A stretch of 64,000 bases of DNA from Melieria omissa (taxonomy: Eukaryota; Arthropoda; Insecta; Diptera; Ulidiidae): contig OZ020267.1 of assembly GCA_963971225.1 (NCBI GenBank), forward strand, positions 124,177,568 through 124,241,567, written 5' to 3'. Of the stretch, positions 47,739 to 56,902 are shown in pieces. Position 1 is the stretch's first letter. Each line of letters starts with the position of its first letter. Made by a program: the position numbers and the translations under genes. Below the pieces are notes generated by a model that saw nothing but the letters and a program-made list of their open reading frames with translations, did not search any database and was not told the origin of the DNA.

Positions 47739-49193
47739 AAGACCGGGCGTCCTCGGCCGGTTCATGGCCTTGCGCCGTCTCACGTATTGTATTCAGGACG
47801 ATGCTTTTCCTTCGCTGTCGTATGCAGTGGAGAATCAACCAAGTTGCCGCTACGCTTATTATTAGTACGGTAAATAAGCACACCCATGCTGTTGATCTTG
47901 TTTTGATTTCTCGGTGTAAGGTTGCGATGTGGTTTAGGTTCTGAAGATGTACGTCGTGCAAGTACGGGAGAGATAGTGTCACTAAATGCTCGGAGAAATG
48001 AATATCTTGGGCCATTGGCACTTCTGGAACTAGGCGCGTTTTACGCTGCTGGTTCACGTAGGTTGTCCCATTTACCATCAACTTTCCTTCAAACGTTACC
48101 AAGAACGTGCCTGTTATGGTGACGGTGGTTTGGTTCCTTGACGAATTTCCACCGTACAGTCGTTGATGATGATTACGCCGTCGTCGACCGCCTGAATGCT
48201 TGGTATGTCATGCGCGGATGTGGTTTGGCACTTAGCGGTGTAATTATTTAACAGGTGCTGCAAGCATGAGCTCTCGGAGTGATCCATTTTCCTGCAGAAT
48301 GTAGATGTCGCCGCCACTTTGCAATTTTGCATCAACGTGAAAACATGATTACACTTAGCTACTACATTTGTCTCTAGTATTATTGTTTTGTTGTTATGGA
48401 CTACTGGGTAGATTACAGTTTTGTTGCATACAAATTCGATTTTGGGATATTTTATTAAAAATAGTACAATTTCTTCGTTTTGCAATATCTTAAGTTTAGA
48501 ATTTTGAATAATGTCGCTTACACTTATATCTTCTGCCGTCTCAGTTTTGAGAATGCTCTCGATCTCTACGCTATCCAGTAATGCCGGATTTATTACATTC
48601 ATTTTTCCCAGCATTATGGAGAGTGAGATAGCATCTAATTCAGTGATTACAGCTTTGTTTCTACTAGTCATTAATTCAAATAGATTCATTCTGTCAGGTT
48701 CGTCCAGTTCTGTCTGCTTGCTTTGTGCTATTAGTTGGTTTACCGTGTCTGTGATTTTACTGATTTGGATTTGTATTCCCGAATTAAACTGTATCTGTTG
48801 GTTGTTTGCCTCTATTAGATCCTCCTCCCTCCTGCTTACTTCTTGGAAGTCGTCAAAGTCAGGGGTGCCCGCCACATATTTAAGGGCAGTGCCGATAAAA
48901 TTTAGGCTGCGGGTATGGCGATGATGCACCTTGAGTGCTGTCAGTCGTCGCGTTATCTGTTCACGATCAGCTAACAGGAGTTTCCGTAGGTGCGACCGAG
49001 GTAGTAGGTCAACATATCTCTGCACTTCTTCTGCTATAGCCTCAAAGGTGGATAGGTTTGTTGTATGTGTTATGTAGTTGTATTCCGAGTAAGTTGCAAC
49101 CAAGCCATCGGTGATCGGTATGTAACTGGATTTCGAGTAGTCCAACAGTTCTGCAGTGAGTAGTGGTGGCAGGAGCAACCTAAGGGAAAACAT
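47737..49193 (-). pseudogene. env: Env of the errantivirus-like element, frame broken near the 3' end
   Basis: The main frame (48114-49193) gives 359 residues. It has a hydrophobic start typical of a signal peptide and a furin-like R-H-T-R site at residues 92-95. The following Phe/Gly-rich segment, with FIG and a PDFDDF end, resembles the fusion region of F-type envelope proteins shared with baculoviruses. Several N-x-T/S sites and Cys follow. The frame stops at 48114. The remaining part continues in another frame (47737-48102) with a membrane helix at residues about 72-92 of that piece and a basic tail. The break is a single phase change near 48115-48150. As it stands the product lacks its membrane anchor. 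A sequencing error at that spot is the alternative. Confidence 0.8.
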
Positions 49194-52100
49194 TATCTTA
49201 GATTACTTTTATGCACGCATGTTTTCCCGATCAGTACAGTTGTTCCCAAATCTCTAGTTACGGTCCTTTCAACATAAATTTTAGTGAATTTGTTTCCTAT
49301 CCGTTTGTTTGTTCTGACGAAAACTGTATCCCCCGGCTGAAATTTCTTAGCTAATTTAAATTTGTTGTACCGATTTATCTCTTTCTCCTGAGCTGCGATG
49401 ATTTTTCCTTTAATCTCTTCCTTAAGGGATTGCGGGGCTGAATGTATGATGTCTATGGGCCTGTAACCTGTGACCGAATGAATCGATCTATTGTATTTGG
49501 TTGTAGCAATCAAAATTAAATCCGTTGTATCATTTACACCTTGGGTCAATTTTGTACATCTAGCAATTTCGGTCAAGGTGCTATGAAAACGTTCCACCTG
49601 TCCATTTGTGGTACTGTGGTATGGAGGAATGGTAAATGTGCATATTTGAAAATGGTTCATTAAAAGTGATTTTATGGTTTGAGAATTGAACGATTTCTCA
49701 TTATCAAAAACTACGGTTTTCGTTCCTTTGAAAAAATTAAGAATTTGCAGAAGTGGTTCTTTTATGTCAACTATGGATCGTGAGACTACTGGCAAGACTA
49801 GCGCGAATTTAGAAAACTTGTCGATGCATGTCAGAAAATACGTTTTATCGGTCGAATAGATGTCTAGGTGGAGAATTTCGCCAGGATATTGTGGTATTGG
49901 AGTTTTCCCGATCCCGGGATCTGGGGGGTGACGCTGATATTTGGCTTCGTTGCAGACCGTGCAATTTGATACGATCTCTTTTAATCTCTTTCGGATTTCG
50001 GGAAAGTAGTACTGTTCGAGAATTTGTAACGTATTTTCCCGCGCGGATCGATGTGCGCGGTTGTGTTCTGTAACCAGGATTTCCGATTGGTCATCCCGAT
50101 TGGTCACGTCGGTGACCTTCCTCTCCGTATGGCGGAATTTCACTGATGGGAATGTTTTAATTAGTCTATCTTGAATTTTCCCCAATATGGGAAGGTCGCA
50201 CAAAATGCCGTTAATGACATCTGGGTTAATTGCTGTTTTTAAAGTTTCGAAAAGGTTGTCTAATGACGAGAAGGTAATCTCGTGTCTAATTTGTTTTTGG
50301 AATAGGATTTTAACCGTTTTTGTGTCCTGCGGCCCAAGCTCCAAAACCAATTGGGTTCTGAAACAGTTAATGGGGTTTGGGACTGTTGGAATTGTTTGAG
50401 TTAGGGATTCTTCGCTGTGTTGGGTCATATTGTCTTCGTCTTCTAGCGTATTTATATGTTGTCTTGAAAGGGCATCTGCGACTAAGTTCTCTTTTCCCGG
50501 TTTATAAAAATATTTGGGGGAAAATTCTTCTATAAAGGCCTTCCATCTTTTAATTTTAGCATTAGGATTTTTGTCTGAAATGGCGAAGGTAAGCGGCTGG
50601 TGATCGGTGAAAATGTGAAGTTGTTTTACCCCATAGAGATAGTTACGCAGTTTTTGGAGAGCCCACACGATTGCCAACAACTCCCGTTCATTGGTTCCAT
50701 AGTTCTCCTCAGTGCTGTTTAGGGTCCTGGATATCATCATGAGAGGTCGGCCATTTTGGGACAAAACGGCACCAAGAGCGTGCGAGGATGCATCCGTGGT
50801 GAGGTCGAACGGTTTGTCGAAATTTGGGTACAGGAGCAGCACTTCTTCGGAGGCAAGAATCTTTTTGATTCTTGTAAAAGCTGCGACAGCGTCCGCATCC
50901 AATTCGATTGCGACCTTTTTCGATTGGCTAGCACTTATGTTGCCATTTTCTCCCCGCAGGATTTGTGTAAGTGGTTTAGTGATTTGGGCATAATCCCTTA
51001 CAAAGCGGCGATAGTAGCCGCACAACCCAAGGAAGGACCGTAGGGCGCGGAGGGTTTTGGGTATTTCGTAGTTCACGATTGCCTTCACTTTATCAGGGCA
51101 TGTTTTGATACCTTGGTTCGATACAAGGAATCCTAGAAATTCGACTTCAAGCTTGAAAAATTTAGATTTTTCCAAAGACACTCGCATGTTTGCCTCATAA
51201 AGCCTACCAAGGATTCTATCGATGTCCTTCAGATGCTGTTCCTTAGTTTGAGAGAAGATTATCACGTCATCAATGTAGACATGACAACACCTACCGATTT
51301 CATCCCTTAAGATGTCATCGATTGCTCGTTGAAATATGCTTGGGGCGTTCTTCAGCCCAAAGGGAAGTCGACAGAATTCGTACTTTCCATTATTAACGGA
51401 GAATGCGGTCTTCTCCCTATCTTTTTCAGCTAATTTAATTTGGTGGAATCCAGATTTAAGGTCTAGCGTAGTGTAGTAGGTGGAATTGCCTAGATTTGCC
51501 AAAATGACGGACGTGTCCGGAATTGGGTATCTGTCACTTATGGTTTTCTCATTCAGTTTCCTGAAGTCAATGACCAAACGCATTTTCCTCTTTCCGTCTT
51601 CGTCAACGCCTTTTTTGTCCACAACCCATATTGGGTTATTAAATGGTGATCGGGACGGTCGTATAATGCCGGTACTAAGAAGGTCCGCAACCTCCCTGTT
51701 GACGAACTCTGCTACGGCCATGGGGTAGGGATACGATTTCGAATAGACTGGTTCGTCATCCGAAGTTCGGATGGTTGCAATAACTTTTGTATTGTAAGGT
51801 AGGGATTGTGTAGGGTCGGCGAACACCTCTTTCCGGGTTTTGATCATGTGTGAAAACTTTCCCTTGAGCTCAAGGGGTACAGTTTCGCTATCGATCACGA
51901 TATGATTGATTTCGCCAGAATAAAGGTAGAGCAATTTTTCTTGACCGCCATTGTAATAAAGGATACCCTTTTTGACATCGAGTCTAGCGCCGATCGCCCG
52001 CAAAAGGTTAAAGCCTATTATTCCGTCAAAAGATTTAAGGTGTGACAAAATAAAGAAAGGGGTGGTTATTTGAAAAATGTTCATGATACACTGAAATTCG

Positions 52101-52273
52101 ATTTTTGTCTCGCCGTGGATTGATTTTACCAAGAATGGGTTCGTCACGGGCTTCACTGCCTTTAGTATGTCCAAGTCCTTCACATAGTTTCCCGTCGCGC
52201 CGGTGTCGATCAACAGTTTAAGTTCTCTCCCCCCTAACGTTCTTGTGATGTAAGGTAGGAGGGATTCGCCCCT
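49193..52273 (-). CDS. pol: Pol polyprotein (protease, RT, RNase H, integrase)
   Basis: 1,026 residues counted from the shift site. There is no ATG near the start, so translation depends on the frameshift. Positions below count from the TTG codon at 52213, 20 residues into the frame. Protease: D-T-G at 3-5. Reverse transcriptase: VIDFRKLNEKT at 214-224, LDLKSG with Asp 251, and YIDD at 313-316. RNase H: Asp 474 (TTDASSH), Glu 511, Asp 537, Asp 580. Integrase: His 717, His 721, Cys 751, Cys 754 (zinc finger), then Asp 784, Asp 837, Glu 874 (NGQVERFH). The Asp-Glu spacing is 36 by my count against the family's 35. All catalytic residues are present and the frame is intact. It ends in TAATG, where the stop overlaps the env ATG. 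Confidence 0.93.
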   Translation of the reverse strand, partial: RGESLLPYITRTLGGRELKLLIDTGATGNYVKDLDILKAVKPVTNPFLVKSIHGETKIEFQCIMNIFQITTPFFILSHLKSFDGIIGFNLLRAIGARLDVKKGILYYNGGQEKLLYLYSGEINHIVIDSETVPLELKGKFSHMIKTRKEVFADPTQSLPYNTKVIATIRTSDDEPVYSKSYPYPMAVAEFVNREVADLLSTGIIRPSRSPFNNPIWVVDKKGVDEDGKRKMRLVIDFRKLNEKTISDRYPIPDTSVILANLGNSTYYTTLDLKSGFHQIKLAEKDREKTAFSVNNGKYEFCRLPFGLKNAPSIFQRAIDDILRDEIGRCCHVYIDDVIIFSQTKEQHLKDIDRILGRLYEANMRVSLEKSKFFKLEVEFLGFLVSNQGIKTCPDKVKAIVNYEIPKTLRALRSFLGLCGYYRRFVRDYAQITKPLTQILRGENGNISASQSKKVAIELDADAVAAFTRIKKILASEEVLLLYPNFDKPFDLTTDASSHALGAVLSQNGRPLMMISRTLNSTEENYGTNERELLAIVWALQKLRNYLYGVKQLHIFTDHQPLTFAISDKNPNAKIKRWKAFIEEFSPKYFYKPGKENLVADALSRQHINTLEDEDNMTQHSEESLTQTIPTVPNPINCFRTQLVLELGPQDTKTVKILFQKQIRHEITFSSLDNLFETLKTAINPDVINGILCDLPILGKIQDRLIKTFPSVKFRHTERKVTDVTNRDDQSEILVTEHNRAHRSARENTLQILEQYYFPEIRKRLKEIVSNCTVCNEAKYQRHPPDPGIGKTPIPQYPGEILHLDIYSTDKTYFLTCIDKFSKFALVLPVVSRSIVDIKEPLLQILNFFKGTKTVVFDNEKSFNSQTIKSLLMNHFQICTFTIPPYHSTTNGQVERFHSTLTEIARCTKLTQGVNDTTDLILIATTKYNRSIHSVTGYRPIDIIHSAPQSLKEEIKGKIIAAQEKEINRYNKFKLAKKFQPGDTVFVRTNKRIGNKFTKIYVERTVTRDLGTTVLIGKTCVHKSNLR

Positions 52274-53553
52274 AAAAAATTCACCTCATCTGAAACTTCC
52301 GAATAGCTCTGCTCGTTCGGGTCATAGTCCAAATTGACTTCCGGTTCGTTATGATTGTCATAACGCTCCTCCCCTAAATTTTGCTCGTTCGTAATGTCCT
52401 GAGGGGTTAGGAGATTTACTCTCTGCATTTTCGTTATAGGTTGCCTATCAGATTCTACTGGTCTTTTAAACGGAGGCCTGAATTGTGGATTAAAATTTTG
52501 TTGCCCCGATATGTTGGGTCTTGGTCCACTCATGTTTCCATTTGGAGCAAAAGGCCTCTGTGCATAGCTGTGTGGATTGAAGGGTGGGCGGCCTGAGGGA
52601 ACAAATTGATGTCCTACTGGCCGGTTTGGGTAAAGAGTGTGAGGGTTTTGCTTATTCAGTACGAATCGGGAGGTTGATGGATCGACCTCCATGGGTACTG
52701 GTCGAGTTGGTTGCGAGGGGGCAAAAGGGGCGGGGGGGTAACGTCTGTAATGCGGTGAATTGTACGGACTATAGAATGCCCTTTGCTCGCTATGAGCAGC
52801 AAAGGTATTTGCAAATATAGACCGCTGCTGGTTGGACTCCAGTTCCTGAGCGAGAGCTAAAGCTGAGGGCATATCTGTGGGCCTGGAAGAGAACAGAATA
52901 TCGCACATGGGTTTGTGCAGTCCAGAGATAAAGGTCCTGAGAGCGTCTTGTCTGTATTTTTGGCTAAGGGACTGCACCAGCTCCCTATTGCTTCCATGAG
53001 ACATCACTGTCTTGTTCGTCAGGAGCGTTAACTTTTTCTCGACTTCATCGTAAAACTGAGTAATAGACCATCGACCTTGCCTAAGCACGGCCATTTCCTG
53101 TTCGATCAGATAAATGGGCCTCTTGTCAGCGTAAGTATGGTCCAACCTAGCCATGATTGCTTCAAAGTTCAACACCGTATTGAACGAAGACAAGGCTAAG
53201 TCGGCTGATCCGACGATTTTATTGCGGATTATCGCCACGGCCTGGTACCCTTTGGAACTAGTTTCGTAGCCCCTAAACATCTTATATGCAGCAAAAGCGG
53301 CTTGCCTCCATGAGACGTACCGGGCTTGGTCACCACTGAACTCAGGTAACGACTTTACCACATCAAGTGACTCATCACATCTGACCCCCGGGTTGATGGT
53401 GATTTCCTTAAACTCGGTTACCACCGGCTGTGTTTCCAGGAGGGAAAGTCGGGTAGTCAAACTCTCGACGGTTGCCTGCATGTCCTGTCGCGTCTGTTCG
53501 GTTGCCGCACGAACGGCAGCATTTAGTAACTCCTGAATAGTTTCCGGATTCAT
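52234..53553 (-). CDS. gag: Gag of the errantivirus-like element
   Basis: 439 residues from an ATG at 53553. Starts MNPETIQELLNAA. Residues about 60-260 form the retrotransposon Gag capsid-like region (SLPEFSGDQARYVSWRQAA, a conserved capsid start). The C-terminal third is rich in Pro, Asn, Gln, Phe and Arg (YRRYPPAPFAPSQP; FNPQFRPPFKRP) and has no CCHC zinc knuckle, which is usual for errantiviruses, where basic residues bind RNA. It ends in an acidic stretch and stops at 52234. A slippery heptamer lies 13 codons before the stop. No frame damage was found. Gag forms the particle in which reverse transcription takes place. Confidence 0.9.
   Translation of the reverse strand: MNPETIQELLNAAVRAATEQTRQDMQATVESLTTRLSLLETQPVVTEFKEITINPGVRCDESLDVVKSLPEFSGDQARYVSWRQAAFAAYKMFRGYETSSKGYQAVAIIRNKIVGSADLALSSFNTVLNFEAIMARLDHTYADKRPIYLIEQEMAVLRQGRWSITQFYDEVEKKLTLLTNKTVMSHGSNRELVQSLSQKYRQDALRTFISGLHKPMCDILFSSRPTDMPSALALAQELESNQQRSIFANTFAAHSEQRAFYSPYNSPHYRRYPPAPFAPSQPTRPVPMEVDPSTSRFVLNKQNPHTLYPNRPVGHQFVPSGRPPFNPHSYAQRPFAPNGNMSGPRPNISGQQNFNPQFRPPFKRPVESDRQPITKMQRVNLLTPQDITNEQNLGEERYDNHNEPEVNLDYDPNEQSYSEVSDEVNFLGANPSYLTSQER
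52273..52279 (-). promoter_or_regulatory. -1 ribosomal frameshift site (U UUU UUA)
   Basis: In the gag phase the codons read AAT TTT TTA GGG, the same codon context as the HIV-1 gag-pol shift site. Slipping back one base opens a frame that runs without a stop from 52273 to the pol stop at 49193. The 20 codons added before the protease motif are all open. No clear downstream pseudoknot was identified by eye. Confidence 0.8.
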
Positions 53554-54983
53554 CTTTATTAGTTTCCTATTATTATTTTCTTATTATTCTACGAAAATAT
53601 TTCCTAATCTTCTTCTTTGATATCTTTATTTAAATTTTACTTCGAAATCTTACTTTTCTATGCTTATTCTCTAATACAGTTCTCTAAAACAAATTTATTA
53701 TTATTATTATTTAATTTTTATTTTGTATTCTTCTCCTTTCTTTACTCAAATTCCTTGAATTACACTTTCCTATACTTATTCTTTTAAAACTTATTTTTTC
53801 CTTTGGTGGAGCGGCTCGCATTTTACTGCGTCCCGTTTGCTGAAGCTACTAGGGGGCCTCTTTCTCCACACCTTTCTTTTAAACTTTTTTCTCCTCTGGA
53901 GGGTCTGGAATTCAGAGTCGCAGAGTTAAAAATTTTTTATAAGCCGGAGGGTCCCCCTTTCGGTGGTGAATCGCGGCTTCAGATTTTCTATTTAAGGGCT
54001 GTACGAGCCTTCGGTTATATTTTTTTAATTGTTTTATCTGTTATTTTATAATTTCTACGCCGGAGGGTCCCGTGGGAATCGCGGAGTGAAGGATGTTTAT
54101 AGGCTGGAGGGACTCGTAAGTATCGCAGTCTTGTTTTTTTGTGTTAGATTTTTTATTTTATTTATTTAAAATATTTCTTTTGGAGTATTCTTTCTTATAT
54201 TACAATTACTTTAATTCTAACAAATATTTCTTAACCTACAGTATTAATTAATTTAACATTAATTTTAAAATTTAAAAATTCCGCAGACTCACACCCACAC
54301 TGCTATCGCCATGCTGAAGTTTGTTGTGGTTTCACCTCTTAGTTGTTTGCTGTAGTTTGTGGGTTTTTTCGTACTGGGTTTTTAACTACTGATTTCCAAG
54401 TTGTTAATCTTGCAACCTGATTATTTCACAATAATAACTGTTTGACTAATGATTTCACCAAAACATGTAACTGTCACTGTCACTTTAATTTCATTAGTTT
54501 TTACTAATTATTTTTCAAACTTTTAACTTATAATTTTCCTTCGTATTGCTTACTTGTTCATGTTATTTTTAGCTGCCAATTTTGCTAATAATTGTTAATT
54601 AGCTCAGATTTATCAACAGTCCAGATCTTTGTTAACAGTTCTTGAATTAAACTTTTAGTTTGTTTATTAGCACAATTTCACCAAAGGTCCAGATTTTTCG
54701 TAGTGGTTTTTAGTCTGATTTTTAAACACTTAATTTTCTTTAAAACAATTTACTTTGTAAAAGTCAATTTTTGTCAGCTGAAGCTTCTAAAAGTGTTGAA
54801 TTCCAAACTGCGAATTGTTTTTTGTTAAGCTTATTATCCTTTCAGAAGTTGACTTCAGTTATTTTCACTTTAGGCGCAAGTTTTTAATTTTAAGCTCGAT
54901 TTAGTTTTTTTGTGTTACACTTAGCGCGGGTTCGCGCACTCAGGCCACTTCCGATGTCCTTTTATCAGGACTTGATTTTCGTG
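53554..54983 (-). other. Long leader of the LTR element with repeated GC boxes
   Basis: About 1.4 kb between primer site and gag start, AT-rich with four GC-rich boxes read on the + strand as GGAGGGTC followed within 10-20 bases by TCGCGG or TCGCAG (near 53899, 53946, 54062, 54106). ORF 53803-54051 is on the opposite strand and without a domain. Errantivirus leaders can carry insulators or packaging signals. I saw no clear Su(Hw) site. Confidence 0.6.
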
Positions 54984-55001
54984 GCCCCACGTTGGGCGCC
55001 A
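54984..55001 (-). promoter_or_regulatory. Primer binding site for tRNA-Lys
   Basis: TGGCGCCCAACGTGGGGC in element orientation, whose first T is the last base of the LTR. It is complementary to the 3' end of fly tRNA-Lys(CUU) (...GCCCCACGTTGGGCG plus CCA), as recalled from the tRNA family. Gypsy-group elements use tRNA-Lys. Confidence 0.85.
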
Positions 55002-55499
55002 ATTAATACGACCGTTTTTTGCGGGATTTTTATTAGGTGCTATGCACCAACTTTATTATTTAAGTTTAGGTGCTATGCACCAATTTTATTAATTCGATTT
55101 AGGTGCTATGCACCAATTTATTTTTAAGTGCTGTGCACTGTTTGGTCTCTGGCTTAGAACTAAAAACTTAGAACCTAAAAATCCGCGGCTGAAGCTGCGC
55201 TGGCTTAGGAATGCGCTGCGCTGCGTGGGCGGATGAAGGGATCCGATGTCAGTGCAGCAGATGTGCAGCTGCGCAAGCAATCCAAAGATTTCGCAGCGGA
55301 TCGCATAGCTGCGTGGGTGGCTGCTCAGCGTTCCAGGAATTCATTGTTGTTGTCGGCGACTTTGCGCAATCGTTCACTGCGCTGATGTTAACTATCGCAT
55401 AGCTGCGTGGGTGGATGCTCAGCATTCTAGGAAGTGCAACGTTGTCGTTTTGATGTTGTCAGCGACTTTGCGCAACTGTTCACTGCGCTGGTGTTAACT
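55001..55499 (-). repeat. 5' LTR of the errantivirus-like element
   Basis: 499 bp. It contains three 33-bp units each with the perfect hairpin GGTGC-TAT-GCACC (starting 55036, 55069, 55102), and an internal tandem duplication of about 94/106 bp (55300-55393 and 55394-55499). Each duplicate starts ATCGCATAGCTGCG and ends TTAACT on the + strand. Otherwise matches the 3' LTR base for base where compared. Confidence 0.93.
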
Positions 55500-55798
55500 T
55501 ATATCCAAAGACATTTCCCTTATCGAGATACGGTGGTTTTCACGAGCTTTTCGGATGATTTTTCATTCTTTTCTGTCAGACAGTTTTCTGGGTCGTATAG
55601 GAGATACTTTCAAATCAATTCGCCCTTCAATACGCGATTCAAATAGACATTACTTTGATATTATATGAGAGTGAAATATTCAATTTATCGATATTTTTCA
55701 AATAATTTCAAAATATTGCAATTTCTGTTATATTATAAGCTTTTCAAAATAAGTTTCTACCTTCTTTAAATTTGCACACATTTACTTGACAAACTGTA

Positions 55799-56354
55799 AA
55801 TTTATTTATAAATGTGTATATGGATAAAATGCGCTTTTTTAAAAGTGTTTGAAAACAAAATCTCTATAAATTGCTCCGAAGTTGATCTTAGCAAGTTGAA
55901 ATCTTAGACTGACCCCACTAATTTTTCCTCCTGAATATTTCTTTCGAACATACCTACCCCCTATTTCCAACCTTTAGTGAGGCTCCCACCATCCAAAATC
56001 ATCGTATTTAGAAAGTGGGGTTCCGCTGCTCTCAGATTGGTCCCAGTCGTACCATATGTAAGACTGATCCCTATTTATTCTCCCTTCCGAATGTTTTTTC
56101 TATACACACCGCTATATCCAACTCTTAAGGTGGCTGCCATACAAAACTTTCAATGGAACTGGCTCGACACTTGTAAATGTAGTAAAGTAAGCGAAGAAAC
56201 ATCGTATCTGGCAAAGTACTTAACCGATTTGAATGATTTATTAAAAAATCGTCAACATTCCTGAATGCCAAAAATACAAAATTAATTAAAGTTAAAAAAT
56301 TCACCACCAGAGGGCGCCTCCTATACAATTGAAGTAGTTAGGTTGTCAACTTTT
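55799..56354. other. Non-coding stretch
   Basis: Nothing recognised. The frame at 55977-56264 has no domain. Confidence 0.4.
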
Positions 56355-56362
56355 GGGTCTGT

Positions 56363-56894
56363 CAGTGTTGCCAGATCAAGAGATGTCCTCCTAGATTTAG
56401 GAGATTCTTGGCCTTTTAGGAGAATTTTTAGGAGGAAGATTTGTTCAGGAGAAAGTTAAGGAGATTTATATAACAGGTTAGGGGATTTTTCGGATCCTTA
56501 GTTGATTTTTGGGAGATTTTTGGATAACGAAGATGTATTGGGAACACTAGCAAAAAATATTTTGGCAATTATTTTTATAATCAAAGCACCTAAGCTTGTT
56601 CTATCTCGTTCTCACTCACAAAGAAATCCCGCCAAAAATGCACTTTTTATTTAATTCATTTGTAGTATGTTTTGTTTTTGTAAGTTTTTGTTGTTGAGCT
56701 GAAGATGAATAAAAACGGTTGCAAATAAAATTATATGTAGGTATATATTTTGATTTTTTTATGAGAAGTTCAATTCTTTTAAAGTGACGTAAATTATAAA
56801 AAAAAATTTAAGAGATTTTTTTTATTTTTGGGAGTAAATTTCAATATTTGTTTAGGATTTAGGAGAAAGTCATTTCAGGTATCTGGCAACACTG
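56363..56894. mobile_element. hAT-type MITE with 8-bp target duplication
   Basis: Ends CAGTGTTGCCAGAT and ATCTGGCAACACTG are inverted repeats of the hAT type. Flanks GGGTCTGT (56355-56362) and GGGTCTTT (56895-56902) match at 7 of 8 bases, as expected for the 8-bp hAT duplication. 532 bp, with TTTAGGAG words repeated near both ends, and no coding capacity. Confidence 0.85.
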
Positions 56895-56902
56895 GGGTCT
56901 TT

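Larger units (their letters stand above)
47195..55499 (-). mobile_element. Gypsy-type LTR retrotransposon (errantivirus-like)
   Basis: 8,305 bp on the - strand, flanked by TATA at 47191-47194 and 55500-55503. The order is 5' LTR (55001-55499), tRNA-Lys primer site, 1.4-kb leader, gag, pol by -1 frameshift, env, purine tract, 3' LTR (47195-47726). The LTRs begin AGTTAAC and end TTAATT in element orientation. This arrangement with an env frame, a 4-bp target duplication and the protease-RT-RNase H-integrase order is that of insect errantiviruses (gypsy/yoyo group). The exact family was not identified. Near-identical LTRs imply a recent insertion. Confidence 0.93.
46936..55796. mobile_element. 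Tc1-like MITE with long inverted repeats, split by an LTR element
   Basis: Left end CAGTTTGTCAAGTAAATG at 46936 (TA at 46934-46935). Right end is the complement, finishing at 55796 (TA at 55797-55798). Inward from both ends the sequences match for about 140-165 bp with scattered changes, including GAAAAGCTTATAA and TAATGTCTATTTGA blocks. Without the 8.3-kb insertion the element is about 550 bp and non-coding. CAGT-starting long inverted repeats with TA duplications fit Tc1-like elements. Confidence 0.8.

Noticed and set aside
47438..47873. Small ORFs in the LTR (also 55211-55646)
   Set aside because: They lie within LTR DNA on the strand opposite to the element's genes and read through the LTR boundary.
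54984..55001. Primer site for tRNA-Ser as used by 17.6/297-type elements
   Set aside because: The 18 bases match the tRNA-Lys(CUU) 3' end pattern instead.
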